This document shows, one piece after another, positions 51,568 through 59,885 of a DNA stretch of 64,000 nucleotides. The stretch comes from Mycoplana rhizolycopersici (lineage in GTDB: Bacteria > Pseudomonadota > Alphaproteobacteria > Rhizobiales > Rhizobiaceae), in NCBI RefSeq assembly GCF_013378445.1, contig NZ_JABXYK010000010.1, positions 124,001 through 188,000 on the forward strand, read 5' to 3'. The position numbers were made by a program, and so were the translations under genes. Below the pieces are notes generated by a model. That model was given only the letters and a program-made list of their open reading frames with translations. It ran no database searches and was not told the origin of the DNA. Numbering within the stretch: position 1 is the stretch's first letter; every line of letters begins with the position of its first letter.

Positions 51568-52557
51568 CTACCGCCGGATCTCCAGCTCGACCACCACGGG
51601 CAGATGGTTCGAACCGAATTCGGGGGCGGTTCGCCAGGACCGCAGGGAGACGCCGGGTGAGACGGCGACATGATCGATGGGAGCGCCGATGAAGAGATAG
51701 CGTCTCAACCTGAGACTGAAGCGCGTGATTGCCGGCGGCAGCGTGTGCGCAGTCGACATGAGGCCGCTGTCACCAAGGAAATCGCGATAGTAGGGAGACC
51801 AGAGCGGCGTGTTCCAGTCGCCGGCGACGATGATGTCGGACGTCTTCGGATCGTTGCGGATCGAGTTGGCGGTCAGGGCGAGGTAGTCGTTGCGGTCGTG
51901 CCACTGCCGCAATGATCGCGGCGTGTCGGGGTGGATGGCGTAGAGCACCAGCGGTTGCGCACCTGTGTCGATCGTCAGGCGAAGCGGCTGCTTGAGGCGG
52001 CGGCCCTCGCCCGAAGTTTGCGTCAGGGGCGTTTCGGTCAGGATGGGACGTCTCGAGAAAACCTTCATGTGGTCCCGGGCAGGCAGGATGCGACTGCTTT
52101 CGTACGGAAAGAGGCCGGATGCCGCGATCGCGTCCTGCCAGGCGCCCGTCGTTTCCTGCAGGACGACGACGTCCGGGTTTTCGCTGCGTAGAAAGGCGAC
52201 GAAGTCGGCGGGCGACCGCGCGTTCTCCACGAAGAGATTGGCGGTGACGATCTTCAGATTTGCCGGGCCGCTCGCCGTTTCTATAGTCGGTAGCGCATAG
52301 ATCGGCCATGCGGCAACGACCATCCCCGCGACCGCGATCGCGACCAGGACGGGCCGTCGCGTCCGCAGCGCGACAATCAGGACAGCCACGCCCATGGCGA
52401 GGAAGTAGCTCCAGGCAAAGGTCAGAAGGTCCACCAGCCAGAACTGGCGTGCCAGCAAGCCGACGAGACAGGCGATGGCGGCAAAGGCCACGACGGCAAG
52501 GCCTGTCAGCCTCCTGACAATCGCAGATATGTCGAGGCGGCGTCGAAAGGCGGCCAT
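51568..52557 (-). CDS. Membrane-anchored endonuclease/exonuclease/phosphatase-family protein
   Basis: A 329-residue protein. Residues 1-90 form about three transmembrane helices, and the rest is an EEP (DNase I-like) domain facing the periplasm. The motifs are in order: VTANLFVEN near 105, VVLQETTG near 132, IHPDTPRSL near 210, VAGDWNTPLW near 245, PIDHVAVS near 290 and SNHLPVVVEL near 318. These give the metal-binding Glu/Asp/Asn and catalytic His residues of the fold. The substrate could be DNA, RNA or a phospholipid head group; rhizobial homologues are uncharacterised. It reads toward the GntR gene, and both flanks are unrelated clusters. Confidence 0.85.
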   Translation of the reverse strand: MAAFRRRLDISAIVRRLTGLAVVAFAAIACLVGLLARQFWLVDLLTFAWSYFLAMGVAVLIVALRTRRPVLVAIAVAGMVVAAWPIYALPTIETASGPANLKIVTANLFVENARSPADFVAFLRSENPDVVVLQETTGAWQDAIAASGLFPYESSRILPARDHMKVFSRRPILTETPLTQTSGEGRRLKQPLRLTIDTGAQPLVLYAIHPDTPRSLRQWHDRNDYLALTANSIRNDPKTSDIIVAGDWNTPLWSPYYRDFLGDSGLMSTAHTLPPAITRFSLRLRRYLFIGAPIDHVAVSPGVSLRSWRTAPEFGSNHLPVVVELEIRR

Positions 52558-52847
52558 CTATGTCTGTCTCCGGGAGGTGCTGCAAAGGGATGCCCGGGCG
52601 CGTGATCGACATGGCCGAGGTCGCTGTTCACCTATCGCGGTAGTCGGCGATGTGCAATCACGTTTACCGTGCGGGTCGCATTCGCGGAGTGAAAGTAGCG
52701 CCCTGTACGTTGGCACTTTTCGCGGTAGCGGCCCCGGTGGGCAGAAAGCGCGGCTTAGAAGGCGCTTCCCTGCCCTTTTCTGGCGGCATGGCCCTGGAAG
52801 GCGGACAGTCCAATGTCAGCCCGCGCGGTCGATATCGCTGACGGTCA
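52558..52847. other. Non-coding gap next to the acvB/virJ remnant
   Basis: I see no gene, repeat or clear promoter here. Short frames exist but have no recognisable homology or ribosome sites. Together with the adjacent gene remnant this looks like decaying sequence. Confidence 0.5.
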
Positions 52848-53003
52848 TTATTGCGGCTTTGCAAGCCGCGCCTTTAGCGACAGGATGATACGAGCGCCAA
52901 TTGCCTCGTAGTCGCCGTCGAAATGATGCCCGCCATCGATGCCGATCGATTCTACGCCCTTGGCTGCGAGCATGGGGCAAGGATCCTCGCCGGTTTTGAC
53001 TGA
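52848..53003 (-). pseudogene. Remnant of an AcvB/VirJ-type gene (C-terminal end)
   Basis: About 51 codons ending in a stop at 52848 read like the extreme C-terminus of AcvB/VirJ virulence-associated hydrolases: KTGEDPCPMLAAKG, then GGHHFDGDYEAIGARIIL, where the His belongs to the catalytic triad. The intact family proteins are about 220 residues (VirJ) or over 440 (AcvB). Upstream, the frame continues to 53204 but overlaps fhuF antisense-free on the same strand and shows no AcvB similarity. The nucleophile part is missing, so this is a truncated relic rather than a gene. Confidence 0.65.
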
Positions 53004-53050
53004 TCGGCGAACGGCTCGAAACCGAAGTTCTCGTTGCTCGAACGTTTCGA

Positions 53051-53728
53051 TCACGCCTGCCTGCGCTGCAGCGGGCAGGCGTTGGCGCAGCGGTTCAGCG
53101 AGGAAAGACGGTCGCGCAGGCAGCAGACGCGTCTCGTCGGTCCTGTGCCGGCGGACCTGCTGACCAGCTTGCCGAAAGCCGGGAAAAACTCGGCCGTATG
53201 GCAATTGATCCGGGTCAGGCGGTCGTGATGTGCCGCCTCCTCGCTCATCGACAGCAGGTGAAGTGTGCGCCAGAAGACGAATTCCGCATTGCTTCGGTGC
53301 AGCCGATCTGTTGTTTCGGTGTGCGCGCTGCAGCGTGCGATAACGAATTCCACATGTGCAATCACGCTATCGATCGCCTGTTCCGGTTCGCAACTGTCGC
53401 GGACGCCGAAGCGGGCGACGGTGGACATCGGTGAAAGCGCTGCTGCGACATCGTCGTATCCGGTCGAAAACCAGCGATCCGCCAGGACGCCATAGGCAAG
53501 CAGCGGGCGCAGCAGCCGGCTGAAATAGCCATAGGACCAAAGCGAGGCAGCCGCGCGGAGGTCCCCCGGCCCCCATTTGCCGGCAATTGCGTGGACCCCG
53601 GCCCGGACGATGTCGGGCGTTTCAAGCAAGCTCACAGCCGGGACGGTCGGTCCGTCGTCGATCGGTCCAAACAGCGCAGCGCAATCGGTAAACGGGGCCG
53701 GCAGCGTCGGCAGGTCGAGGGAGATCAT
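53051..53728 (-). CDS. fhuF: Ferric-siderophore reductase FhuF
   Basis: A 225-residue FhuF-type reductase that releases iron from imported hydroxamate siderophores in the cytoplasm. The C-terminus carries the [2Fe-2S] cysteines: RRVCCLRDRL, then NRCANACPLQ. The spacing is C-C-x10-C-x3-C, one residue longer in the last interval than the C-x2-C reported for E. coli FhuF. The ATG at 53728 overlaps the permease stop by 4 bases. It is the last gene of the siderophore operon. Confidence 0.87.
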   Translation of the reverse strand: MISLDLPTLPAPFTDCAALFGPIDDGPTVPAVSLLETPDIVRAGVHAIAGKWGPGDLRAAASLWSYGYFSRLLRPLLAYGVLADRWFSTGYDDVAAALSPMSTVARFGVRDSCEPEQAIDSVIAHVEFVIARCSAHTETTDRLHRSNAEFVFWRTLHLLSMSEEAAHHDRLTRINCHTAEFFPAFGKLVSRSAGTGPTRRVCCLRDRLSSLNRCANACPLQRRQA

Positions 53729-55692
53729 CGCCGCCATCCGATCTGCCACATCAGATAGGGGGCGCCGACGAGGGCGGCAAACAGACCCAGGGGAAGTTCG
53801 TAAGGAAAAGCGAGATTGCGCGCGCCGAAATCGGCGAGAACCATCAGCGCTGCGCCGATCGCAAACGATGCCAGCAGATGTTCGCGTGTTCGCACGAAAC
53901 CGGACTGGCGCGCCAGATGCGGTCCCATCAACCCGACGAAGCTGAGCGGACCGACCAGCAGCGACGCCGCAGCGGTGGCAACTGCGGCTGAGGCGACGAT
54001 CAGCACACGCGCGCTCCGCTGTGGCATGCCGAGGGCGACGTTGGCGGCGTTTCCGAGCGGCAGCAGGGTCAGCCAGCGAACGAAGGTGAGGGCGACTGCG
54101 AGGGTGGCGACGGCGAGTGCGGCCAGCAGCACGGCGGAACTTTCGGTGGCCGTCGACGCCGTGCCGCCGAGCCAGTTCAGGATCTGCCATGCCCGCTGGT
54201 CGCCAATGGCCAAAAGTGCTCCGAGGATCGCCGTGCCGAGCGAACTGGTCGCGACACCGGCAAGAAGCAGCCTGTCGGGTTCGAGATGACGCCGTTGCGC
54301 ATAGGCAAGAACGAGCAGCGTCGCGGTGACCGCGCCGGCGCCGGCTCCCGCCAGCATCTGCCACTGCGTCGGGCTGGCGGCAAAGGTCAGAGCCATGGCA
54401 AAGCCGATCCCCGCACCACCGCTGACGCCCAGGACCTCGGGGCTTGCCATTTCGTTCGAGGTCAGCCGCTGCAGCATCGCTCCGGCAAGGGCCAGCAGGC
54501 CGCCGGCGGCGCACGCGGCCAGCAGGCGCGGCCAGCGCATCGGCAGGAACTGCTCGAACTCCGTGAGAGAGAGCCAGTGCCAGACCCCCTCGCTCCGCCC
54601 GACGAGCAGGGAGGCTGCAAGTGCGATACCGACGATCAGGACGAGCGTTGCCGCCGCGGCGGGCGAAGACTTGCGGACGAGGTGCAACTGTGCGTGAGCC
54701 GGCCTCTTCGCGTGTCTGATTTTCGGCAGCAGCCAGAGGAGCAGTGGTCCGCCGAGCAAGGCCGTGACCGCACCTGTCGGGAATTGCTCGGCCGCGGCCT
54801 GCGCGGCAAATTGCACGAGGCCGTCGCAAAGCCAAAGAAGAAGCGCGCCCGCAGCTGTCGATGCGACCATCAGGGGCGATTCGTTTCGGATGCCGACTGC
54901 TTTGGCAAGGTGGGGCGCCGCAAGGCCGACGAAGCCGATCAGGCCCAGTTTTGCCGACACGCCGGCCGCAAGGAAGATGCCGATCGCAGCAACCGCAAGC
55001 CGGATCGCGGTAACGCCGACCCCCAGCGAGCGGGCGGCGGTGTCGCCCAGCGCCAGCAGCCGAAGCGGCCGCATGAGAAAGAAAGACGCCACAAGTGCGA
55101 TCCCAAGTTCGACCGCCAGCCGTTCTGCCGTCGACCAGTCCTGCTGGCTCAACGAGCCGCCGTTCCAGGTGACGAGCGACATCAGGTATTCGCCCTGTGA
55201 AAGGGTCAGTGCCGCGGCAACTGCGCTCGCGGTAACTCCGACGAGCAGCCCCGATACGACCATGGTGACCGGCTCGAAATTCCGTCTCCAGCCGAGAAAG
55301 AAGACGATCGCCGTCGCAGTGGCCGCCCCTGCCAGGGCGACCATCTCCCTGCTGCCATCGATTGCCGATGGCAGGAACAGCGTCGCCGCGACGATAAAAA
55401 GTTGGGCACCCGAGGAAAGACCTAGCGTCGAGGCATCGGCAATCGGATTGCGCAGGACCTGCTGGAAGAGAAATCCGGTGAGGCCAAGTGCGGCGCCGGC
55501 CAGAATGGCAACCGCACCGCGTGGCAGAACGGCATAGGCCAGAATGATCTGGTTCGTGTCCATCGCTGCCGGATCGAACGGCCAGGCCGGCCAGGCGGCG
55601 AAGGGGAGTAACGCGGTCGCGTTGTGCAACTGTAATCCCAGTGCAAGAAACAGTGCGACAGCGACAATCGCGTAGCGGGCCATGGCCGTCAT
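53725..55692 (-). CDS. fhuB: Fused Fe3+-hydroxamate ABC permease FhuB
   Basis: A 655-residue double FecCD permease, with two homologous halves of about 320 residues each. Each half carries the signature of the family: LRNPIADASTLGLSSGAQLF and GLIGFVGLAAPHLAK in the first, LTSNEMASPEVLGVSGGAGI and LSFVGLMGPHLAR in the second. Only FhuB-type hydroxamate permeases are fused in this way. The ATG at 55692 overlaps the binding-protein stop by 4 bases; the frame extends much further back but has no homology. Confidence 0.92.
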   Translation of the reverse strand: MTAMARYAIVAVALFLALGLQLHNATALLPFAAWPAWPFDPAAMDTNQIILAYAVLPRGAVAILAGAALGLTGFLFQQVLRNPIADASTLGLSSGAQLFIVAATLFLPSAIDGSREMVALAGAATATAIVFFLGWRRNFEPVTMVVSGLLVGVTASAVAAALTLSQGEYLMSLVTWNGGSLSQQDWSTAERLAVELGIALVASFFLMRPLRLLALGDTAARSLGVGVTAIRLAVAAIGIFLAAGVSAKLGLIGFVGLAAPHLAKAVGIRNESPLMVASTAAGALLLWLCDGLVQFAAQAAAEQFPTGAVTALLGGPLLLWLLPKIRHAKRPAHAQLHLVRKSSPAAAATLVLIVGIALAASLLVGRSEGVWHWLSLTEFEQFLPMRWPRLLAACAAGGLLALAGAMLQRLTSNEMASPEVLGVSGGAGIGFAMALTFAASPTQWQMLAGAGAGAVTATLLVLAYAQRRHLEPDRLLLAGVATSSLGTAILGALLAIGDQRAWQILNWLGGTASTATESSAVLLAALAVATLAVALTFVRWLTLLPLGNAANVALGMPQRSARVLIVASAAVATAAASLLVGPLSFVGLMGPHLARQSGFVRTREHLLASFAIGAALMVLADFGARNLAFPYELPLGLFAALVGAPYLMWQIGWRR

Positions 55693-56588
55693 CTTTGTTC
55701 CCTCGGCTGGACGAGGGCGGGGGTGACAAGGCTGGCAAAGCGCATGGCGGCACAGATCCCGCCATAGGGGTTTACATTGCCGATCTGGAACACGCGGCTC
55801 TTCCGGACGGGTTCCAGCGACTGCCAGATCATGCTGTCGCGCAGGCTCGTCCGCGCCTCTACCGGGATGTCCGAGACGATGATGATCGCAGCTTCCGGAC
55901 GGGCTGCCAGTGCTTCCAGCGGGACGGGAGCTGCAAAGGTGAAACGGGAGCGATCCGTCCAGGCATTGACGAGGCCCAGCCTGGCAGCAATGTCGCCGAA
56001 CATGCTGTCTGCGCCGAATGCGCGGAAATGCCGGGCGTCGCCGATGTTGACGATGTAGACCGGCGTCTTCGCGGCCGTCGCGAGCTTTTCGCGCATCAGG
56101 CCGATCCGGGCCGCCTGCCACGCCAGCAATTGCTCCGCCTGTTCTCCAAGTTCCAGCTTTCGTCCCAGCTCCGAAACGGCGTTGAGAGCCTTTTCGTAGG
56201 GTGGCTCGCCGCGAACGTAGAACGGCAGCGAGTACACCGGCGCAATGGCCTCAAGCGCAGCCTCCTGCCTGGCATAGAAGGGCGAACTGAGGATCAGGTC
56301 CGGTTTCAGCGCATGGAGATATTCGTAGTTCGGTGAACCACGCAGGCCGAGATCGGCCACAGATGGCGGTATGGCGGGTTCGACCGCCTTGTCGCGAAAA
56401 GCGATCAGTTCCGTCGCAGCGATCGGGGTAACGCCGAGCGCTATCGCCGTTTCCAGCATCGCCCAATCGATGGCGGCCACGCGCGTCACGCTGGCAGCCC
56501 CCGCCCGACCTGGAACTGCAAGCGCCGCCAGCAGCCCGAAGAGCTGCCGGCGGCTGACGGCGCATCCGTGGGGTCGGTCGATTGCCAT
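55689..56588 (-). CDS. fhuD: Iron-hydroxamate-binding protein FhuD
   Basis: A 299-residue periplasmic binding protein of the FhuD/helical-backbone class. The N-terminus has a twin-arginine-like signal (VSRRQLFGLLAALAVPG, cleaved near GAAS). Later parts are AAIDWAMLETAIALGVTP and the hinge segment ALKPDLILSSPFY. It delivers ferric hydroxamates to FhuB. It starts 15 bases after the receptor stop and overlaps fhuB. The cluster has no fhuC ATPase gene. Confidence 0.9.
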   Translation of the reverse strand: MAIDRPHGCAVSRRQLFGLLAALAVPGRAGAASVTRVAAIDWAMLETAIALGVTPIAATELIAFRDKAVEPAIPPSVADLGLRGSPNYEYLHALKPDLILSSPFYARQEAALEAIAPVYSLPFYVRGEPPYEKALNAVSELGRKLELGEQAEQLLAWQAARIGLMREKLATAAKTPVYIVNIGDARHFRAFGADSMFGDIAARLGLVNAWTDRSRFTFAAPVPLEALAARPEAAIIIVSDIPVEARTSLRDSMIWQSLEPVRKSRVFQIGNVNPYGGICAAMRFASLVTPALVQPREQR

Positions 56589-56603
56589 ATCAGGGGGTTA
56601 CGA

Positions 56604-58748
56604 TCACCATGAGAAGCTGAGCCTGCCCATTACCGTGCGCCCGTCGCCATAGGTGCACCCGAACGTGCCGCAACTGGAGAGGTATTCCTTGTCGGCCAGG
56701 TTGGCGAAATTGAGCGAAGCTTTGACATTGTCTTTCTGGTAGTGGATCGCGGCGTCGAGCAAGGCGACGTCGCCCAATTCGTAGGTGTTGGCAGTGTTGC
56801 CGTAGCGCGAGCCGATATAACGCACGCCGCCACCGATGCCAAATCCTTCCAGAGTGGTGTCCTCGCGGAACCGGTAGTCCAGCCAGAGGCTTGCCGCATT
56901 GAGAGGTACGTTGTCCAGCTGGTTGCCGTTGTCGGATCCGCCGACGATTTCGGTGTGCGTGTACGTGTAGGCCGCCCGCAGGTCGAGACCGTCGGCGAGG
57001 CTTGCCACGGCTTCCAGTTCGATACCCTTGACGCGAACTTCGCCGATCTGGGCCGTCACGACGCCGCCCGTGCCATCCGGCACCTGCGTCGGTACGTTTT
57101 CCTGGCGCAGATCGTAGGCAGCAGCGGTGAGGAAGCCGTTCCATCCATCCGGGCGATATTTCACACCGACTTCGACCTGCTTGCCGGTGGTAGGCTCCAG
57201 CGGCCCGCCGGTGGCCGGAACTGCAACGGGCTCGAACGAAGTCGAGTAGCTGATATAGGGCGCGATGCCGTTGTCGAAGACATAGCCGAGCCCTGCCCTG
57301 CCTGTCAGCTTGTGGTCGTCCTGATCGAGCGGGCGGGCGACGTCGAGATTGCGGTTCGTCGATGTGCCGTCGGTCTGCGCCCAGTCATGCCGCAGGCCGA
57401 AGGTCGCCCTCCAGTTCTCATAGGCGATCTCGTCCTGCGCATAGACGCCGAGCTGCCGTATCGTCGAATCGACATACGTATTGACCGTAGGGATCGCTGC
57501 AAGTTCGATCGGGCCGCCATAGTGCGGATCGCGCGAATTAAGCGGCGTCGCCTGGAAGAATTGCGTGCCGACATTGTTGTCGAAATAGCGATAGTCGAGG
57601 CCGACGAGGAGCTTGTGGTCGACGGCTCCGGTGGCAAATTCGCCGAGGAGGTTGTTGTCGACGTTGACGGTGTTGAGGCGTTCGTCCTGGAAGGTGGCGT
57701 TGCGGCGGATGCTGAAGCCGTCAGGCATCAAGCCGCCGCTCAGCGACGACATGCCGAGCGCCTGATATTTCCAGTCCAGGTTGCTGTAGCGGAAGCTCTG
57801 GCGGAAGGTCCACTGCGCATCGAACTGATGCTCGAATTCATAGCCGATGTTCGTCTGGTTGCGGCTTGACCGGTCGAAGCCCTGGTCGCCGACGTAGAAT
57901 TCCCGGCCAAGCGGATTTCCCGAATCGAGCGTTAGCGCAACGGGCAGCCCGGAAGGCGAACTGGGATTGTCGTGCTGGAAGCTGGTCAGGACGGTGAGCG
58001 TCGTGGCGTCGTCAGGCTTCCATGTGAAGGCAGGGGCGATGTAGTACCTGTCGTTCTGCAGCTGTTCGACCTGCTGATGGCCGACGCGTGCGACGCCGGT
58101 AAGCCGGTAGGCGAAGTCGGCGCTTTCCGTCTTGTCGCCGATGTCGAAGAAGGTGCCGTAGGTATCGTAGCTGCCCGCCTGCACGCCCACCTCGCCGAAC
58201 CGCTCGAAGATCGGCCGCTTGCTGACGAGATTGATGATTCCGCCCGGCGTTGCCTGGCCATACATGACCGAAGCGGGGCCGCGCAGGACCTCCACGCGCT
58301 CGAGTCCGTAAAGTTCGACAGGGGCCGCACCGGCGGTGCGCATCAGGCGAAGGCCGTTCAGGTATTGCGACTGGCGACCGTCGAAGCCGCGAATGCGCGG
58401 CGAATCGAAGCGCGAGTCGGCTCCATAGGGCTCGCTGGACACGCCGGCGGTATAGCCAAGCGCCTGCCCGAGGGTCGTGGCACCCTGTGCCGAGATCTGG
58501 TCGGCAGTGATGACGGAGACCGATTGAGGCGTTTCGAGAAGCGGCGTGCCTGTCTTCGTCGCAGTCAGGCTCGTCGTTGCCACATAGCCGTCGACCGGCC
58601 CGGTGGGATCTTCAAGGTTACCGGATTCCACGACGATCGGCGCCAACGCCGTCGAAGCTTCCTGCGCGAGCGACCTGTGGAGAGGCAGAAGCGCAGTGCT
58701 GCTGACGAGCGAGGTGAAGGCGAAGAAAGATATCTTCTTCAGAGCCAC
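56604..58748 (-). CDS. fhuA: TonB-dependent siderophore receptor
   Basis: An outer-membrane receptor of about 714 residues (FhuA/FoxA/FcuA type). A signal peptide covers about 29 residues (MALKKIS start, ending SLAQ). A TonB box-like PIVVES follows, then a plug domain (TPQSVSVITADQI, RGFDGRQSQYLNGL) and a 22-strand barrel ending in Phe-Ser-Trp, as usual for barrel insertion. A GTG at 58748 was chosen because AAAGGA lies 6 bases upstream; an ATG at 58763 is the alternative. The neighbours fhuD, fhuB and fhuF indicate a hydroxamate siderophore. No clear Fur or RirA box was recognised upstream. Confidence 0.88.
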   Translation of the reverse strand: MALKKISFFAFTSLVSSTALLPLHRSLAQEASTALAPIVVESGNLEDPTGPVDGYVATTSLTATKTGTPLLETPQSVSVITADQISAQGATTLGQALGYTAGVSSEPYGADSRFDSPRIRGFDGRQSQYLNGLRLMRTAGAAPVELYGLERVEVLRGPASVMYGQATPGGIINLVSKRPIFERFGEVGVQAGSYDTYGTFFDIGDKTESADFAYRLTGVARVGHQQVEQLQNDRYYIAPAFTWKPDDATTLTVLTSFQHDNPSSPSGLPVALTLDSGNPLGREFYVGDQGFDRSSRNQTNIGYEFEHQFDAQWTFRQSFRYSNLDWKYQALGMSSLSGGLMPDGFSIRRNATFQDERLNTVNVDNNLLGEFATGAVDHKLLVGLDYRYFDNNVGTQFFQATPLNSRDPHYGGPIELAAIPTVNTYVDSTIRQLGVYAQDEIAYENWRATFGLRHDWAQTDGTSTNRNLDVARPLDQDDHKLTGRAGLGYVFDNGIAPYISYSTSFEPVAVPATGGPLEPTTGKQVEVGVKYRPDGWNGFLTAAAYDLRQENVPTQVPDGTGGVVTAQIGEVRVKGIELEAVASLADGLDLRAAYTYTHTEIVGGSDNGNQLDNVPLNAASLWLDYRFREDTTLEGFGIGGGVRYIGSRYGNTANTYELGDVALLDAAIHYQKDNVKASLNFANLADKEYLSSCGTFGCTYGDGRTVMGRLSFSW

Positions 58749-58883
58749 GACTGGTCCTTTCATTCAGCCTATGCCCGCCGTAAAACCGCCGGGCAAATAA
58801 TCTTGACAAAAGCAGTCGTGTTATTAGACGGGTTTATGTGCGCGATCCAATAGCAGGCATCGTTAGTTTCAGAAGCAGAACTT

Positions 58884-59885
58884 ATGAAAGATGCCTGGAT
58901 GACCCAAAGACCCGGCCTCGAGCTACGCCACATTCGCTACTTCGTCGCCCTGGCCGAAGAGGGAAACTTCGAACGCGCGGCGGCGCGGCTTAACATTGCG
59001 CAGCCGGGTCTCAGCCAACAGATGCTGAAACTGGAGGAGATACTTGGCGTCTCCCTGCTGGATCGAAGCCGGCGATCGGTACGCCTGACATTGGCAGGAC
59101 AGGTCATGCTGGAAGAAGCGCGCCGCGTCCTGCGCCAGTGCGAAGCGACCGTGGAAGCGGTGACGCGGGCCGCGCGCGGCGAGGCGGGGAGAATCGCCAT
59201 CGGCTATGTCGCCTCCGTCGCCTATACCGGGCTGCTCACCGAGGTTCTCTCCCAGTTCCGCCTGACGCATCCGGGTGTCGAATTGCAACTCACCGAGATG
59301 GAAATGCGCCTGCAGCTTGAGAAAATCAGCGAAGGCAGCCTGGACTTCGGGTTCATCCGCCCCCCTGCAGGGATGCCTGCCGGCGTTGCGACCATGCTGA
59401 TGCTCAACGAGGATTTCGTGGTGGCACTGCCGCGCAATCACCGTTTCGCGGCGCTCGACGCCGTAGCCCTTTCCATATTGTCGACGGAAACGTTCATCAT
59501 CCCCCGGCAACCGCCGGATGTCGGCTTTCACCGCAATCTGCTGCTCGCTTGCGAGGAGGCCGGGTTCAAGCCGCGCATCAACAACATGGGCAAGGACTTT
59601 ACCACCATCGCCAGCATGGTCGCGGTAGGACTGGGCGTCGCGCTGGTCCCGCGGTCGCTGGATTGCGTGCAACTGCCGGGCATCGTCTATCTGCCGATCA
59701 CGGCATGCTCCGTGACCTCACACCTCGCCGGCGCCTACAGGAAGGTCGAACCCTCGCCCACCATCCGTTCCTTCATTGCCCACTGCCGCAAGGCGACCAC
59801 GCACCTCAGCGTGGAGGACGCGACGGGACGAGCTGCTGTCATCTCTCGTCGCTCACCAGAAGCTGCATCAATCTTTCGCGTGTGA
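58884..59885 (+). CDS. LysR-family transcriptional regulator
   Basis: A 333-residue LysR regulator. The winged helix is at about residues 13-72 (LRHIRYFVALAEEGNFERAA, split, then AQPGLSQQMLKLEEILG), and a LysR substrate domain of the CatM/BenM-like type follows. It diverges from the siderophore receptor and converges on the molybdenum-hydroxylase gene, overlapping its 3' end by 47 bases. Either neighbour may be its target; control of an aromatic or heterocyclic catabolic operon is typical for the subgroup. The start at 58884 is tentative; 58899 is the alternative. Confidence 0.88.
   Translation: MKDAWMTQRPGLELRHIRYFVALAEEGNFERAAARLNIAQPGLSQQMLKLEEILGVSLLDRSRRSVRLTLAGQVMLEEARRVLRQCEATVEAVTRAARGEAGRIAIGYVASVAYTGLLTEVLSQFRLTHPGVELQLTEMEMRLQLEKISEGSLDFGFIRPPAGMPAGVATMLMLNEDFVVALPRNHRFAALDAVALSILSTETFIIPRQPPDVGFHRNLLLACEEAGFKPRINNMGKDFTTIASMVAVGLGVALVPRSLDCVQLPGIVYLPITACSVTSHLAGAYRKVEPSPTIRSFIAHCRKATTHLSVEDATGRAAVISRRSPEAASIFRV

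Noticed and set aside
53004-53204. Upstream part of the acvB-like frame
   Set aside because: It lies in the fhuF coding region in another frame and shows no AcvB/VirJ similarity, so only the terminal 51 codons are called a relic.
53729-55765. N-terminal extension of fhuF giving a 904-codon frame
   Set aside because: It is out of frame with the fused permease on the same strand; only the part from 53728 has FhuF features.
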